Source of the DNA: an uncultured bacterium | Lineage (GTDB): Bacteria > Cyanobacteriota > Vampirovibrionia > Gastranaerophilales > Gastranaerophilaceae | Length of the DNA: 53,278 nucleotides | Direction: 5' to 3' | NCBI GenBank assembly: GCA_949296425.1 | Contig: CASFPN010000039.1 | Location: 1 to 53,278 of the forward strand | In this document: positions 1-9,988 of the stretch, in pieces | Layout: the number at the start of each line of letters is the position of its first letter | Numbering within the stretch: the stretch's first letter is position 1 | Position numbers and translations under genes: made by a program | The notes under the pieces: generated by a model | The model's database searches: none | What the model was told of the DNA's origin: nothing | What the model saw: only the letters and a program-made list of their open reading frames with translations

Positions 1-2
1 CT

Positions 3-141
3 ATTGACCAGTTTTATTTTATTATTTTTCGCTATATTTCGTTGGGTTTCATTTTGCCTTTGCTCCCCAAATGCTCCCCAAATTGCTCCCCAAGAGTTAA
101 ATAATGCGATAGTTATCGTGTTTGGAGCAGGTGACGGGAAT
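3..141. repeat. attL: attL, left copy of the 139-bp att repeat
   Basis: This block is identical to the one at 53043-53181. Its right end (123-141) is the 3' end of tRNA-Gly, covering the acceptor strand and part of the T arm. The rest is the sequence lying just downstream of the tRNA. It holds three copies of the decamer TGCTCCCCAA (61-70, 72-81, 84-93). After base 141 the sequence diverges from the tRNA, so this copy is the phage/host junction lacking the 5' part of the tRNA. The left border is set by only two mismatched bases because the window starts there. Confidence 0.93.
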
Positions 142-340
142 TAAATATATTCTTTCATATTTTAACAAAATACGATAAATATCAACAAAATAATAGGACT
201 GAATGTCTATTATTTTCACTAAATTACATGTTTTTTCGTTTTTTTCTTCAAAATTGCTCCCCAAAAATTACGGTTATTTAATCCTGTTTTTGTAAACTAC
301 TCCACTTTTTTAAATTTCACTTTTAACACTGTAAAATAAA

Positions 341-373
341 AACGCTAAGGATAACCTTGCAAACCCTAGCGTT
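341..373 (-). terminator. Distal terminator of the late operon
   Basis: On the minus strand the arms AACGCTA and TAGCGTT, extended by a GG/CC pair across a mismatch, form a hairpin. It is followed by TTTATTTT. It lies about 120 bases past the stop of the giant gene, behind another hairpin. Confidence 0.65.
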
Positions 374-434
374 AATGTCGTATTCATAAGGCTCATACAA
401 GCCACGACTAATTTTTCACAAAAAATATTTAAAA

Positions 435-472
435 AATGAAACAATTAAAACCATTACAAGGTTTATTTCATT
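435..472 (-). terminator. Proximal terminator after the giant gene
   Basis: On the minus strand AATGAAA pairs with TTTCATT and AAACC with GGTTT across an internal loop, and a T-rich run follows. It starts about 20 bases past the stop codon of the 3161-residue protein. Confidence 0.6.
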
Positions 473-493
473 AAAACACTCTTTAAACTTTTT

Positions 494-3400
494 TTAAAGC
501 GATAAATCTGCAAGTTCATCGCTAATTAAATATTTAGAGAGATAATTCTTTGCCAAAGATTTTTCTGAATCAGTTAAACTGACACCTAAAAGTTTTAACA
601 TTGCTGCTACCTGACTTGGGTCATTTCCAACAATACTTTGAATCATTTGTTTGGCTTCTTCTTTTGAAGAGGCACTTCTTACAGCAAAGTATAAATTATA
701 ATAATCGTCGTATGACAAGCCTGTCTTGTTGCTATAGGTAGCCTTCTTATAGGTGGTTGAATTGTAATATTTCAAAGCCGCTTCTGCTCCAAATGCTTGA
801 TAATACGCTTCTGTTAGGGCATACTTATCGCCACTTTCAAGAGTTGCTTGATCCATATGAGATAAGACTTTTTTAAAGTTCTCAGCATTCTCTACTGCTT
901 GTTTATAGCTTTCTCTTATAGTTAAGTAAATTGCATATTTCTCAGCTTCATTAGGAGTTTGGTCAGCTTGCTCTTCTAACACATTAATCTCATCAATTGC
1001 TCTTGATAGATAACCATAAACAACTTTTGCCACCGGGTCACCATCACTGGCGTCGTATTGAACCTCGGTTCTATAGTCATAAAATTCACCACGATACTTA
1101 TTATTTTGAACAGCAGAAATTGATGTGTTCGAAGTTAAAAAATTAGTTAATGTATTTTCTACACTTCCACTTTGTGTAGTAAGAGGCAATAAAATATCAC
1201 CAACTACACCAGTCGATTGAGCCAACACATAATCAATTCTTTTTGGCGACCAGTTAAAAATCTTGCCTATGACTTTAGCAACTTCACTTGTTTCGGTATC
1301 GTATCTTGAAGAAGGGCGTTTAGTTAAATCGCTTTGCTTATCAATACTTTGACCATACCATGTAATATTTTTCATAGCGTCAGAGATTGGCTTACCAATA
1401 TAATTAATGCCACCACTAACATCGACTGGAGCAAGGTTTGTTGTTGCTGTATCCCAAAAATCATTTAAAGCCTCAGTTGGATTTTGACTGCCCCTAAATA
1501 TATCTACAACGTTATTAAATAACGATGAAAAAGTACCAACAATTCTTGCTCTTGGAATTTTTAAGAAATTGCCATTCCCAGTGTTAAATAAGTAATACGA
1601 TTCTTTTGTGTAATCTGGCAAGGCTTCGTAATCAGGATTTCCGCCATTGATAAGCATATTAAGAACTTCAGGAACAATGCTTAAAATAATAATCTTCACC
1701 AAAATTGAGGCAAGTTCTTTTCTATCTCTTGGGTGTAATATGATATTTGACATCTTACACCATCCTTGAATTTGAGCATTTAAGAAAGGTACAAAGTTTC
1801 TATTTAACCATTTAGCAAGTGTGCCGCCTCTTGAAAAGTCGGTTGTAATTTGAGCAGCGTCTAAAAGTGCATATGATAAAGCCATTTCTTCACTCATACC
1901 TTCTTGTAAGTATTCTTTATGTTTGACCTTAAATTCAGTAAATCTTGCTAATTGTTCAACTACCATATTAGCTTTTTCAATTGAATGTAAAACCTTATGT
2001 ACTTTACTATTACTTTCTTGATAGGCTTTTCCTAAATCTTCAAAAAGTACATTTGAATTCGATGTATCAAAATAAGATGAGGCAAGACCACCATTTTGCA
2101 CATATAAATTCCATTCAACACTATCGCCCTTTATTATTTCTACCACTGATTTTCCAAGTTCTTTAGTAAATGCTCCTAAATTACTTCTGCTTGTGGCGTA
2201 AGCGTCAACAATATCTCTTTGTGCGTTTCTAAAAATAAAGAAAGGATTCATTGAAGTTACAAGACGCTTAAAAGTAGAAACTAATTTTGATGGCATTTTT
2301 AGTGTTGACTTAAAGAACTTTTCAGTTCTAAAAGCACTGTAAACATGATTTTCCATATTTGCACTGATTAATTCCATTTTATTAGTATCGCTATTGTAGT
2401 GTCTAAAATTAATAGTGTTCCCATCTCTTGAAGAAAGCAATATATCATTAACGTCCTGTTCTATTACATCTGTAAAACGAGTTTGATCCTCTCCCATTTC
2501 AGTAAACGAGATAAGGTGATTGCCTTTTTTATTAGCTTTGAAAATAGTATTTAATTGCTTGTTCAACTCAACCTTAAAAGGAGCAATTTTAATCATATTG
2601 ACAATAGTTTCGTTTAGAGGAAGTATTACTTCATTTGAACCATCTCTATAACGAACAATATGCTCTAAATCTGTTCTTCCAACGACTCCACTCCCAAGTT
2701 GTATTTTGTGTCTTCTTGTTGGTACATAATTTGGATAAGCGTTTTTCATATTGTTAAAATCATCGTCGCTAATCATACCGCCTTCATGTATATAAGCATT
2801 GAGATTGTTTAAGTTTTCACGATAAATCTCAATCGCCTTAAAGAATTCGGGAGTATCTTTGTACTCGTTTATAATGGTATCTTGTGTTGCTTCAATTCTC
2901 TTTGTTGAAGGGTTCTCAAAGCCTTTAATAATTGCGTTTTGAAGTTTTTGAATTTGTCTATTTTCAAGGTTTTCTAACGAAATAAAATTATTTAAGACTT
3001 TTCTATAATCTCCGTAAGTTGCCTTTGTAGACTTTTCAAACTTTTTATTTAAAGCTTTAATTAAGTTTGAATCATCAACTAAATCTAGTGCGTTATTTAA
3101 TAAAAGCAATTTCTTATTACTTTCATTAAGACTAGAGACATCTATTACTAAATTATTCAAAATATCTTTTTTCTGGTTATCAAGATTCTTTGTTGGCGAA
3201 AAGTCATTGAAAGCGTCTTGCAAATCAGTGAATGATACTTGTTCCTTATCATTTTTCTTTTTCTGTAAAGTATCAAGAAAATCGGCACTATTATCAGCTT
3301 TTTTCTCTAAAAATTTATTTATTTCTGATAATAATTTTGTGATTTTTTCATCGGATAAATCCAAATAGAAATCCTTTTGAAAATCTGATTCTAAAGCTGT

Positions 3401-6400
3401 GATTTTTTCAATGTTTTCTTTAGCTTTATCTAAATATGGTTTCGAAACTTCTTCGTATTCTTCTAAAAATATATCCGTTCTATTGCCAAATCTTTCATTA
3501 AGTGTATCAACTAAACTTAAGCCGTTAATTTTTCCTAATATTTTATTCAAATTAAAAAGTGATTCATTTTTAGGATTAATAAAACTAAAGCGTTCAAAGC
3601 TCTTACCGAAAGTATCTTTAATAACTACATCATCTGTAATATCAGGAATCTTTGAAAGAAGTTCATTAATTTGGCTTTGCTTAACTGCGCCATCATTATA
3701 AAAATTCAACATATCGTCATTAATGACTTTGACAAGTTCTTGATAATGTATGTTTTCTTTGCTTTTGACTTGTTTATCAATATAAGCAAAAGTTTTTTCA
3801 AAAGCCTTTGTATATTCGACATCAATATTATTATCGATAACAAAATCAACAAGATATTTCTTTAAATCATTTGCATACTTAATGTTAGTGTCTTTCGCAA
3901 GGTCACAAAGCATATATGCAAATTGGTCTCTTACTATTTTCTCTTCAGCGTCAGTAAAACGTTTACTTAATTTTTGTCTCCAAGTTTTATTTGCGCCTTT
4001 CTTTTTGATTACCTCTTTAGTTAGATAATTAGCTTCAGTAAGTGGACGAGTTAAAACTTCTCTTCCTTTCTCGTCGAGTATTCTTTGACCATTTTCATCA
4101 TAAGTAGGCATTCCTCTTTCAATAAAGTTAGTGCCTACATTATTCATACGACGTAAAGACTGAGAAAACATTTCCGCCATTCTATAATCGCCAACATTAC
4201 TTAAAACGATCGCTTTTTCGTAACCAGCAAAACTATTAGTTAACATTATCTGGAAATTCATCCATTTTTGGCTATAAGTAATATTATTTATTAATTTTTC
4301 AAGCTTCACCTTTGCTGGATCATTAAGATTTATTTTTTGTTGTAAAGGATTTATAGAATCAGGATTTTGAACCTCTACTCTTCTTTTAACATCTGTTGCA
4401 GGAAGAATCGAATCAGCACTATTAGGAACTTGGAATTGAACAATTTTTGCATTCTTTTCACCAGTTGGAATGCTGCCTTTGCCCTCACTAATAAGAGTGT
4501 TTATCACTTTCATTTCTTCTTCAGTTAAAGGCTTGGTGCTTGTTTTAGTGTTATATAAAGTATTATTTTCTAACACGTTTGTATCTACAATTGAATTTGC
4601 AGATAAATAGTCAACAATAGTGGATTTTTTGCCGTTTTCAATATAGTTTATTGCGCCGCTAATAGCATCATATGTGTCGTCAAGACCGCTTAAATTCTTA
4701 GCATAGTCAATAAGTTTTTCTTTGTATCTACTTGCAAACTCACGCATTCCCTTTTTAACATATGCTGTTTTTTCTTTTTCTGTAAGCTTATTTAAACTCT
4801 TATCATTTCCAACTTCAGCAGTTAAACGTTTACGCTCTTCTTTAAAAACGCTTTTTGTCGAGAAGAAGGTACCAGTTAAATGATTTTTAAATCCATTATA
4901 AATTTGATTTTCAGCTGCGACTTCCTTAGCAAGTTGCTTTTGCTTTTCGATTCGCTCAGTAATAATTTTCTTCCCTTCTTCAACGCCTTTTTTGAACTCT
5001 TTGCTTAAAAGTTTATCGTTTTCTTTTAAGCCTTTCTTGTAGCCTTGTTTTTCTGCTTTCCTAATCTTATTTTTTGCATAGTAAATATCATTAAGTTCTT
5101 TCTTTTTAGCCTTTTGAATTTTATCAATTTCAGTGTTCACACTAGTTCTGGATTTTTCCAAAGCCCTATTTATTGCATATGAATAGGTTGCGATTTTTCT
5201 ACCTTCATCAATCTTTTTACCTATTTTCCATGAAGGAACTTTTCTTAAATCGCTTAAATCATCCCTATTTGATGGATTCAAATTAAATATATATTGAGTA
5301 GTGTCAAATCGATAAGGATTAAGGTTGACTGTAACTTTTTCTTTTTTCTTTGAATCACCTTTACTCGGAACTTCTTTAGTCTCTAATTGAGTTGAAGCAA
5401 TATTAAAAACTGGATAGATTTCATAATCTGCTAAGACTGTTAAAGCGTCTTGAGAAGATACTAAATCTTTTCCAAAATCAATTAAAACAGCGACTGCATT
5501 TGGTGAACCTGCAGTTCTTCTTCCAAAAGGAGAATCATTATATCTTTTACCGAAAACTTTGGTGCGAATAAAAGACCCAATGTTTTCATAAACAAGCATA
5601 TTGTTCCCAAGATTGAAAAAGGAATTTACAACCATTGAGTTCTTTGTATTTGCATTTTTTGCGTTTAAGTTATACCAAGAAAAACCGCTTAAGTTTTTAG
5701 TGTCACCTAAATTTTCTTCAATCAGTGCGTAATGCATAACAAGATTTTTTCTTGAGCTTATTGCTCCTGGTTGTGTTCTACTATGAATTGCAACACCAGG
5801 AATATTCATAATTCGCTTATAATCCTCTTCACGAACCCATTTAATAACAATCGATTTCTCAACATCGCCTTTTGTATAACCAGTTAATGTTTCTTCAGAA
5901 ATAGGCTTAATTGTTTCTAACTGTGTGCTTGTAACATAAGTTGTATTTCTGATATGACGTTGTTTTCCCCAATTGCTTAGGGCTTTATTTACGCCACTCT
6001 TGTAGAAATTATTTTTAAGACCTTCCCAATCAGTTTTGAGTTCTTCTTGTTTTGTTTTGATGTTGTCGCCTGTATTAGTTACATAGTGTCCAGAGCCTTC
6101 ACTTACTTCAAGATAATTACCCTCATTATCTGTAACATAATATTCATTTCCATATTCGTCAGCCAATTCTGAAAAATAAAAATCACCTTCACCTTGTTCT
6201 AAATTACTAGTTAATTCACTAAAATGTTCTAAGATTTTTGTTGCTGGTCTATAGTAAGTTTCATAAAGAGCACTAATAACATCCATAAGCGATTTATTAA
6301 CATCCCCTATTTGTTGACTAGATAAATCTCCTTTAATTCTGCTACTCAAATCGGCGTAATCAGCTACAGGTAAAATATTTCCCTCTCCTGAGCCTTTTCC

Positions 6401-9400
6401 AGCAACTAAAGACTTATTAATTTCTCCAAAGGCATAAGCTAAATCGCAAGCTAAATTATATGCTTCTTCTGCCATTTCTTTTGTAACAACTTCTAATTTT
6501 TCAAAATTATCAGCATATTCTTGAGCAGTTAAATTGTAGTCTGCAGTTCTGAAGCTTCTAATTTGCTTAGCAAGTTTTTTATTAGCCTCAATTATGGTTG
6601 AAATATTTTGAGCATTTATAGTTGATAAAGATAAAATATCTTGATTAAAATCGCTGATTTGTTTTTGGTATCTTTCAAAAACTGACGCTTGTTCAATTTT
6701 ATTAACAGCATTTTCTATTTTGTTATTGACTACTTTTTCACTCGCACCTTGATCAATGTTTTCATCTGCTTTGAGTTGTGAAGCATTGTCCTCCATTATA
6801 TCTTTAACTTCTTGTTCATCAACTTTTGCAATTTGGACTTCGGTGTTGTCACTTATAATCTTTTTTTCGTCTACATCATACTTATATTTTTTAAGCATGA
6901 AAGACTTGTAATTATTTTTAAAGTTATTGGCTTCTTCAAAAATATTACCTATGTCAAAATCATCAAAACTCCAATCTTCACTATCAAATTCTTCGCCGTT
7001 TTCTTTTGCCATTCTTCTAGCGTAAGATTCGCTTTTCTTATAAAACCTATTTAAGTCTGCATTATTATTTTCGACTAAATAATTATAGAGTCTTTGAGCG
7101 TTAATAAAATCTTGTTGAGTGAATTTTTTAATATTGCCTTTTTTAAGATAAGAATTCATTTTCTCTAATCTTTCAGTGAGAGATTGAGTCATTGATTCAA
7201 AAGTGTCGTCATAAGTTAAATCTTCAAGAGTTAAGCTATTAATATAACGCAAAAAGTTTAATACCATATTGTCATTGACATTAATAGCAAGTTTATTATA
7301 TTTCTTTGCGTTTTCGTCATAGCACTCAAAATCAGTAGTGTCAAAATCCGAATCGTTAATATCGTAAACATTTGACCTTTTATACTTATAATCAGGTTTT
7401 ATTTCTTCACTAATATCGCCTCTTATTAGATACTCAACACTATCTTTATCATAAATATTTCTTGAAAAAGAAACTCCGCTATTAATTGCTAATCTCCATG
7501 CTCTATATCCAGCACTTCTAACTAAGCGAAGAGTTTTGCTAAGTTCATCCAAAAATAAGTTATCAGCACTAGATTTATTAATTGTTTTTAAAAGAGTTTT
7601 GATAGATGTAAACAATCTATTTGGCTTAGTTAATACATTAAAAACTCTGCTAATGTCGCTTGTTTCATTAAAAACAGCATTTTCTAAATAATTAGCAAAA
7701 AGTTCGCTTTTGTACTTTTCATTATCTATGTTTTCATTAAAATTGTAGGTTCTTTCAAAAGATTCTTTGTTTTCTTTATACCAATCAGTTTGCTTAATTT
7801 CCTCAACTATTTGGTCTCTTTCGGCTTCAAGAAAATTATCATATATAACGTGACCAACATATTCATGTGCGAACACTTTAGCATAGCTTGTTTTATTAGC
7901 GTATTGCCTATTAATATAAATGGTATTTTTCTTACGGTCGTATCTAGCATGTTCACCGTTTTCTCCACCATCAAAAAACATTATTCTAATGTCAGGATTA
8001 AATTTTCCAAAGTTTTTATCTTGAAAATTATAAATTTGATATTTGACAATTTCTTCTTGAACTGTGGTGTTTTTCATTGAATTTATATATTCATTTGCTA
8101 CACTAAGCAACTCATTTCTGCGATCATCAGTTAAATCCTCAAAAATAGTGCTTAAATTTGTTAAGCGCTTGCCAAAAGAAATTTTCTCTTCATCAGTCAT
8201 TGCTTTATCAAGACGAGAAAAATCTTCCCTAATATTTTTAATGTCTTCACTTAAAGTTAATTCATTCTTAGAAGAAGAGTGTTTCAAATATGTTCTTAAA
8301 TGTTTTCTTAAAATTTTGTCGTCTCCAGCCAATTTAACTTGGGACGCGTTCTCAAAAGATGGGACAAAATCATTTACTTGTTCAACTATCTTTCTATTAA
8401 CCCATTTTTCTTCACCTTCTTCAATTATCGTAGAAATTGGATCAATACGATTTTTCTTTATGTTTTCAAGAACAGTTATATTTGCACCATTCTTTTTTAA
8501 TTCTTCGTATTGATTATTATAAACTTCAAGTTCTTGTTTGAGTTTTTTAAAGCCATCTTCAACACTAATTCCAGTCAATGCTTTAAAATATTGAGCCTTT
8601 TCTTTTTGAGACATTTTATCTATTAAAGCATTATGTTGCTCCAACTTATCAGTCATATCCTTTACTATGGCTTGTGCTCTTTCATTATATTGAAGAGAGC
8701 CATCACTAGTTATTTCTGTTGCTTGTCCTTTGTTTTGCAAGTCGATAAGCTTGTTGTAATCTTCTTGCACACCAGCCAATGTATTTTGTGCAGCAAAACC
8801 TGTTTTGCCACCAACTCTTTTTCTTCCAATCGCAATGTTTGCTCCACCCATAATACCTGCTGTAATAGCGCCCAAGGTAAAGCTTTCTACCATGCTGCTT
8901 ACATTATATTCATCATAATTTTCTTTTACAGATTTACCGTTATAAATTGATTTAACTAAAGGCTGCAAAACATCGCTAAAAACTTCTTCAGCGCCTTCTT
9001 CGACAGCCTCAGCAGTAAGTTGCCCGAGAAAGTTTTTGCTAACTTGCTTTCCGAAAAAGCCACCAACACTATTAGGTAATAAATTTGCAAGTTTGCCTGT
9101 AGATATTCCAACTTTCCCAGCAATTTTACTACCTATTCCACCTAATGCAGAAAAAACATATTCACTAGCACCTTCAACGGCACCACTAGCAACACCATAA
9201 AGCATAACATTGCTTAAGTCTGCTTCTGGGTTTTCTTCTAAAGCACCAGAAACACTACTACCTGCAGCACTTAACGCCATTGAGCCAACACTTATTAATT
9301 TGCTACCGATTGTAGCACCAATGCTTGTCCCACCAGTCGCAATTCCTAACGCAATTGAAGGAACCATATTTGCGATGTTTTCTATAACAGCATTATATCC

Positions 9401-9979
9401 ATCATGAAACCAACTAGGTAATTCATTAACCCAAGAAGCCTCATATAAATCTTGGTTATATTTTTGAACACCTTCGTCAGAAAAATCCCAATCTTGTGCT
9501 TCTCTATCAAGCCAGTTAATTGGTGTTATATTAGTTATTGCTTGAGCACCTCTACTTGACCAGTCGTAAGATACTGCGTCCTTTGCCCATTGATCATCTG
9601 CACCAAACCACGAGCCTATTTCTCCTGCAGCACCAATAAAGAAATCACCAACTCCTTCAAAGAATCCTAATATTCCTTTTGTTGCGTTATAAGTAACTTC
9701 ATTAATTGTAGCTTGCGTCCTATCCCATATATTTAACGTTTCAGCAGAACTCTTTTCTATTTGGTCAACAGTTGGCTCAGTTTGATATAAATTGTTGAGA
9801 TTTGCGGAGTTTTTGATTAAATTGCTTATTTCTTCATCGCTTTGGTTTTGGAGCATTTGACCACTTAACATGCTTTCAAAGTAAGCTTCACTTTCAAAAT
9901 CAGAAGCAAAAGAAGGCGTATAAACACCTCTTCCTTGTTTTAATCTTCTTAAAAATTCAACGTTACTTAATGTTGACAT
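494..9979 (-). CDS. Giant 3161-residue polyvalent protein (zincin + LPD38-like), probable ejected virion protein
   Basis: The N-terminal 190-400 region is rich in Gly/Ala/Ser and hydrophobic stretches, as in proteins that enter or cross membranes. A zinc metallopeptidase motif HEYVGH lies at residues 705-710, with ELFANY about 50 residues later as a possible third ligand. The middle is long, charged and coiled-coil-rich. The region from about 2430 to 2870, with NPFFIFRNAQRD near 2575, resembles the large polyvalent protein-associated domain LPD38. Polyvalent proteins of this kind are thought to be injected with phage DNA and act in the new host. It is the last gene of the late region, 9 bases after a Q/N-rich protein, and has a good AGGAG site. 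A podoviral internal or ejection protein is the likeliest role. No RNA polymerase or lysozyme motif was recognised. The catalytic function of the middle is unknown. Confidence 0.75.
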   Translation of the reverse strand: MSTLSNVEFLRRLKQGRGVYTPSFASDFESEAYFESMLSGQMLQNQSDEEISNLIKNSANLNNLYQTEPTVDQIEKSSAETLNIWDRTQATINEVTYNATKGILGFFEGVGDFFIGAAGEIGSWFGADDQWAKDAVSYDWSSRGAQAITNITPINWLDREAQDWDFSDEGVQKYNQDLYEASWVNELPSWFHDGYNAVIENIANMVPSIALGIATGGTSIGATIGSKLISVGSMALSAAGSSVSGALEENPEADLSNVMLYGVASGAVEGASEYVFSALGGIGSKIAGKVGISTGKLANLLPNSVGGFFGKQVSKNFLGQLTAEAVEEGAEEVFSDVLQPLVKSIYNGKSVKENYDEYNVSSMVESFTLGAITAGIMGGANIAIGRKRVGGKTGFAAQNTLAGVQEDYNKLIDLQNKGQATEITSDGSLQYNERAQAIVKDMTDKLEQHNALIDKMSQKEKAQYFKALTGISVEDGFKKLKQELEVYNNQYEELKKNGANITVLENIKKNRIDPISTIIEEGEEKWVNRKIVEQVNDFVPSFENASQVKLAGDDKILRKHLRTYLKHSSSKNELTLSEDIKNIREDFSRLDKAMTDEEKISFGKRLTNLSTIFEDLTDDRRNELLSVANEYINSMKNTTVQEEIVKYQIYNFQDKNFGKFNPDIRIMFFDGGENGEHARYDRKKNTIYINRQYANKTSYAKVFAHEYVGHVIYDNFLEAERDQIVEEIKQTDWYKENKESFERTYNFNENIDNEKYKSELFANYLENAVFNETSDISRVFNVLTKPNRLFTSIKTLLKTINKSSADNLFLDELSKTLRLVRSAGYRAWRLAINSGVSFSRNIYDKDSVEYLIRGDISEEIKPDYKYKRSNVYDINDSDFDTTDFECYDENAKKYNKLAINVNDNMVLNFLRYINSLTLEDLTYDDTFESMTQSLTERLEKMNSYLKKGNIKKFTQQDFINAQRLYNYLVENNNADLNRFYKKSESYARRMAKENGEEFDSEDWSFDDFDIGNIFEEANNFKNNYKSFMLKKYKYDVDEKKIISDNTEVQIAKVDEQEVKDIMEDNASQLKADENIDQGASEKVVNNKIENAVNKIEQASVFERYQKQISDFNQDILSLSTINAQNISTIIEANKKLAKQIRSFRTADYNLTAQEYADNFEKLEVVTKEMAEEAYNLACDLAYAFGEINKSLVAGKGSGEGNILPVADYADLSSRIKGDLSSQQIGDVNKSLMDVISALYETYYRPATKILEHFSELTSNLEQGEGDFYFSELADEYGNEYYVTDNEGNYLEVSEGSGHYVTNTGDNIKTKQEELKTDWEGLKNNFYKSGVNKALSNWGKQRHIRNTTYVTSTQLETIKPISEETLTGYTKGDVEKSIVIKWVREEDYKRIMNIPGVAIHSRTQPGAISSRKNLVMHYALIEENLGDTKNLSGFSWYNLNAKNANTKNSMVVNSFFNLGNNMLVYENIGSFIRTKVFGKRYNDSPFGRRTAGSPNAVAVLIDFGKDLVSSQDALTVLADYEIYPVFNIASTQLETKEVPSKGDSKKKEKVTVNLNPYRFDTTQYIFNLNPSNRDDLSDLRKVPSWKIGKKIDEGRKIATYSYAINRALEKSRTSVNTEIDKIQKAKKKELNDIYYAKNKIRKAEKQGYKKGLKENDKLLSKEFKKGVEEGKKIITERIEKQKQLAKEVAAENQIYNGFKNHLTGTFFSTKSVFKEERKRLTAEVGNDKSLNKLTEKEKTAYVKKGMREFASRYKEKLIDYAKNLSGLDDTYDAISGAINYIENGKKSTIVDYLSANSIVDTNVLENNTLYNTKTSTKPLTEEEMKVINTLISEGKGSIPTGEKNAKIVQFQVPNSADSILPATDVKRRVEVQNPDSINPLQQKINLNDPAKVKLEKLINNITYSQKWMNFQIMLTNSFAGYEKAIVLSNVGDYRMAEMFSQSLRRMNNVGTNFIERGMPTYDENGQRILDEKGREVLTRPLTEANYLTKEVIKKKGANKTWRQKLSKRFTDAEEKIVRDQFAYMLCDLAKDTNIKYANDLKKYLVDFVIDNNIDVEYTKAFEKTFAYIDKQVKSKENIHYQELVKVINDDMLNFYNDGAVKQSQINELLSKIPDITDDVVIKDTFGKSFERFSFINPKNESLFNLNKILGKINGLSLVDTLNERFGNRTDIFLEEYEEVSKPYLDKAKENIEKITALESDFQKDFYLDLSDEKITKLLSEINKFLEKKADNSADFLDTLQKKKNDKEQVSFTDLQDAFNDFSPTKNLDNQKKDILNNLVIDVSSLNESNKKLLLLNNALDLVDDSNLIKALNKKFEKSTKATYGDYRKVLNNFISLENLENRQIQKLQNAIIKGFENPSTKRIEATQDTIINEYKDTPEFFKAIEIYRENLNNLNAYIHEGGMISDDDFNNMKNAYPNYVPTRRHKIQLGSGVVGRTDLEHIVRYRDGSNEVILPLNETIVNMIKIAPFKVELNKQLNTIFKANKKGNHLISFTEMGEDQTRFTDVIEQDVNDILLSSRDGNTINFRHYNSDTNKMELISANMENHVYSAFRTEKFFKSTLKMPSKLVSTFKRLVTSMNPFFIFRNAQRDIVDAYATSRSNLGAFTKELGKSVVEIIKGDSVEWNLYVQNGGLASSYFDTSNSNVLFEDLGKAYQESNSKVHKVLHSIEKANMVVEQLARFTEFKVKHKEYLQEGMSEEMALSYALLDAAQITTDFSRGGTLAKWLNRNFVPFLNAQIQGWCKMSNIILHPRDRKELASILVKIIILSIVPEVLNMLINGGNPDYEALPDYTKESYYLFNTGNGNFLKIPRARIVGTFSSLFNNVVDIFRGSQNPTEALNDFWDTATTNLAPVDVSGGINYIGKPISDAMKNITWYGQSIDKQSDLTKRPSSRYDTETSEVAKVIGKIFNWSPKRIDYVLAQSTGVVGDILLPLTTQSGSVENTLTNFLTSNTSISAVQNNKYRGEFYDYRTEVQYDASDGDPVAKVVYGYLSRAIDEINVLEEQADQTPNEAEKYAIYLTIRESYKQAVENAENFKKVLSHMDQATLESGDKYALTEAYYQAFGAEAALKYYNSTTYKKATYSNKTGLSYDDYYNLYFAVRSASSKEEAKQMIQSIVGNDPSQVAAMLKLLGVSLTDSEKSLAKNYLSKYLISDELADLSL

Positions 9980-9988
9980 TTATAACTC

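Larger units (their letters stand above)
142..493. other. Non-coding left end of the prophage
   Basis: I see no credible gene in this AT-rich stretch. It carries one more copy of the decamer TGCTCCCCAA at 255-264, possibly an arm-type integrase site. It also has two terminator-like hairpins for the late operon (435-472 and 341-373) and a further compact hairpin at about 377-408 with stems GTCGT/ACGAC and GGCT/AGCC. Confidence 0.7.

Noticed and set aside
8064-8513. 149-codon + strand frame opposite the giant gene
   Set aside because: It is a shadow of the reverse strand, with composition typical of antisense Lys/Glu-rich coding (Phe/Ser/Leu-rich) and no ribosome site or neighbours.
494-9979. 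Virion RNA polymerase (N4-like) for the 3161-residue protein
   Set aside because: Size and position fit, but I could not see polymerase motifs; the visible features are a zincin motif and an LPD38-like region.
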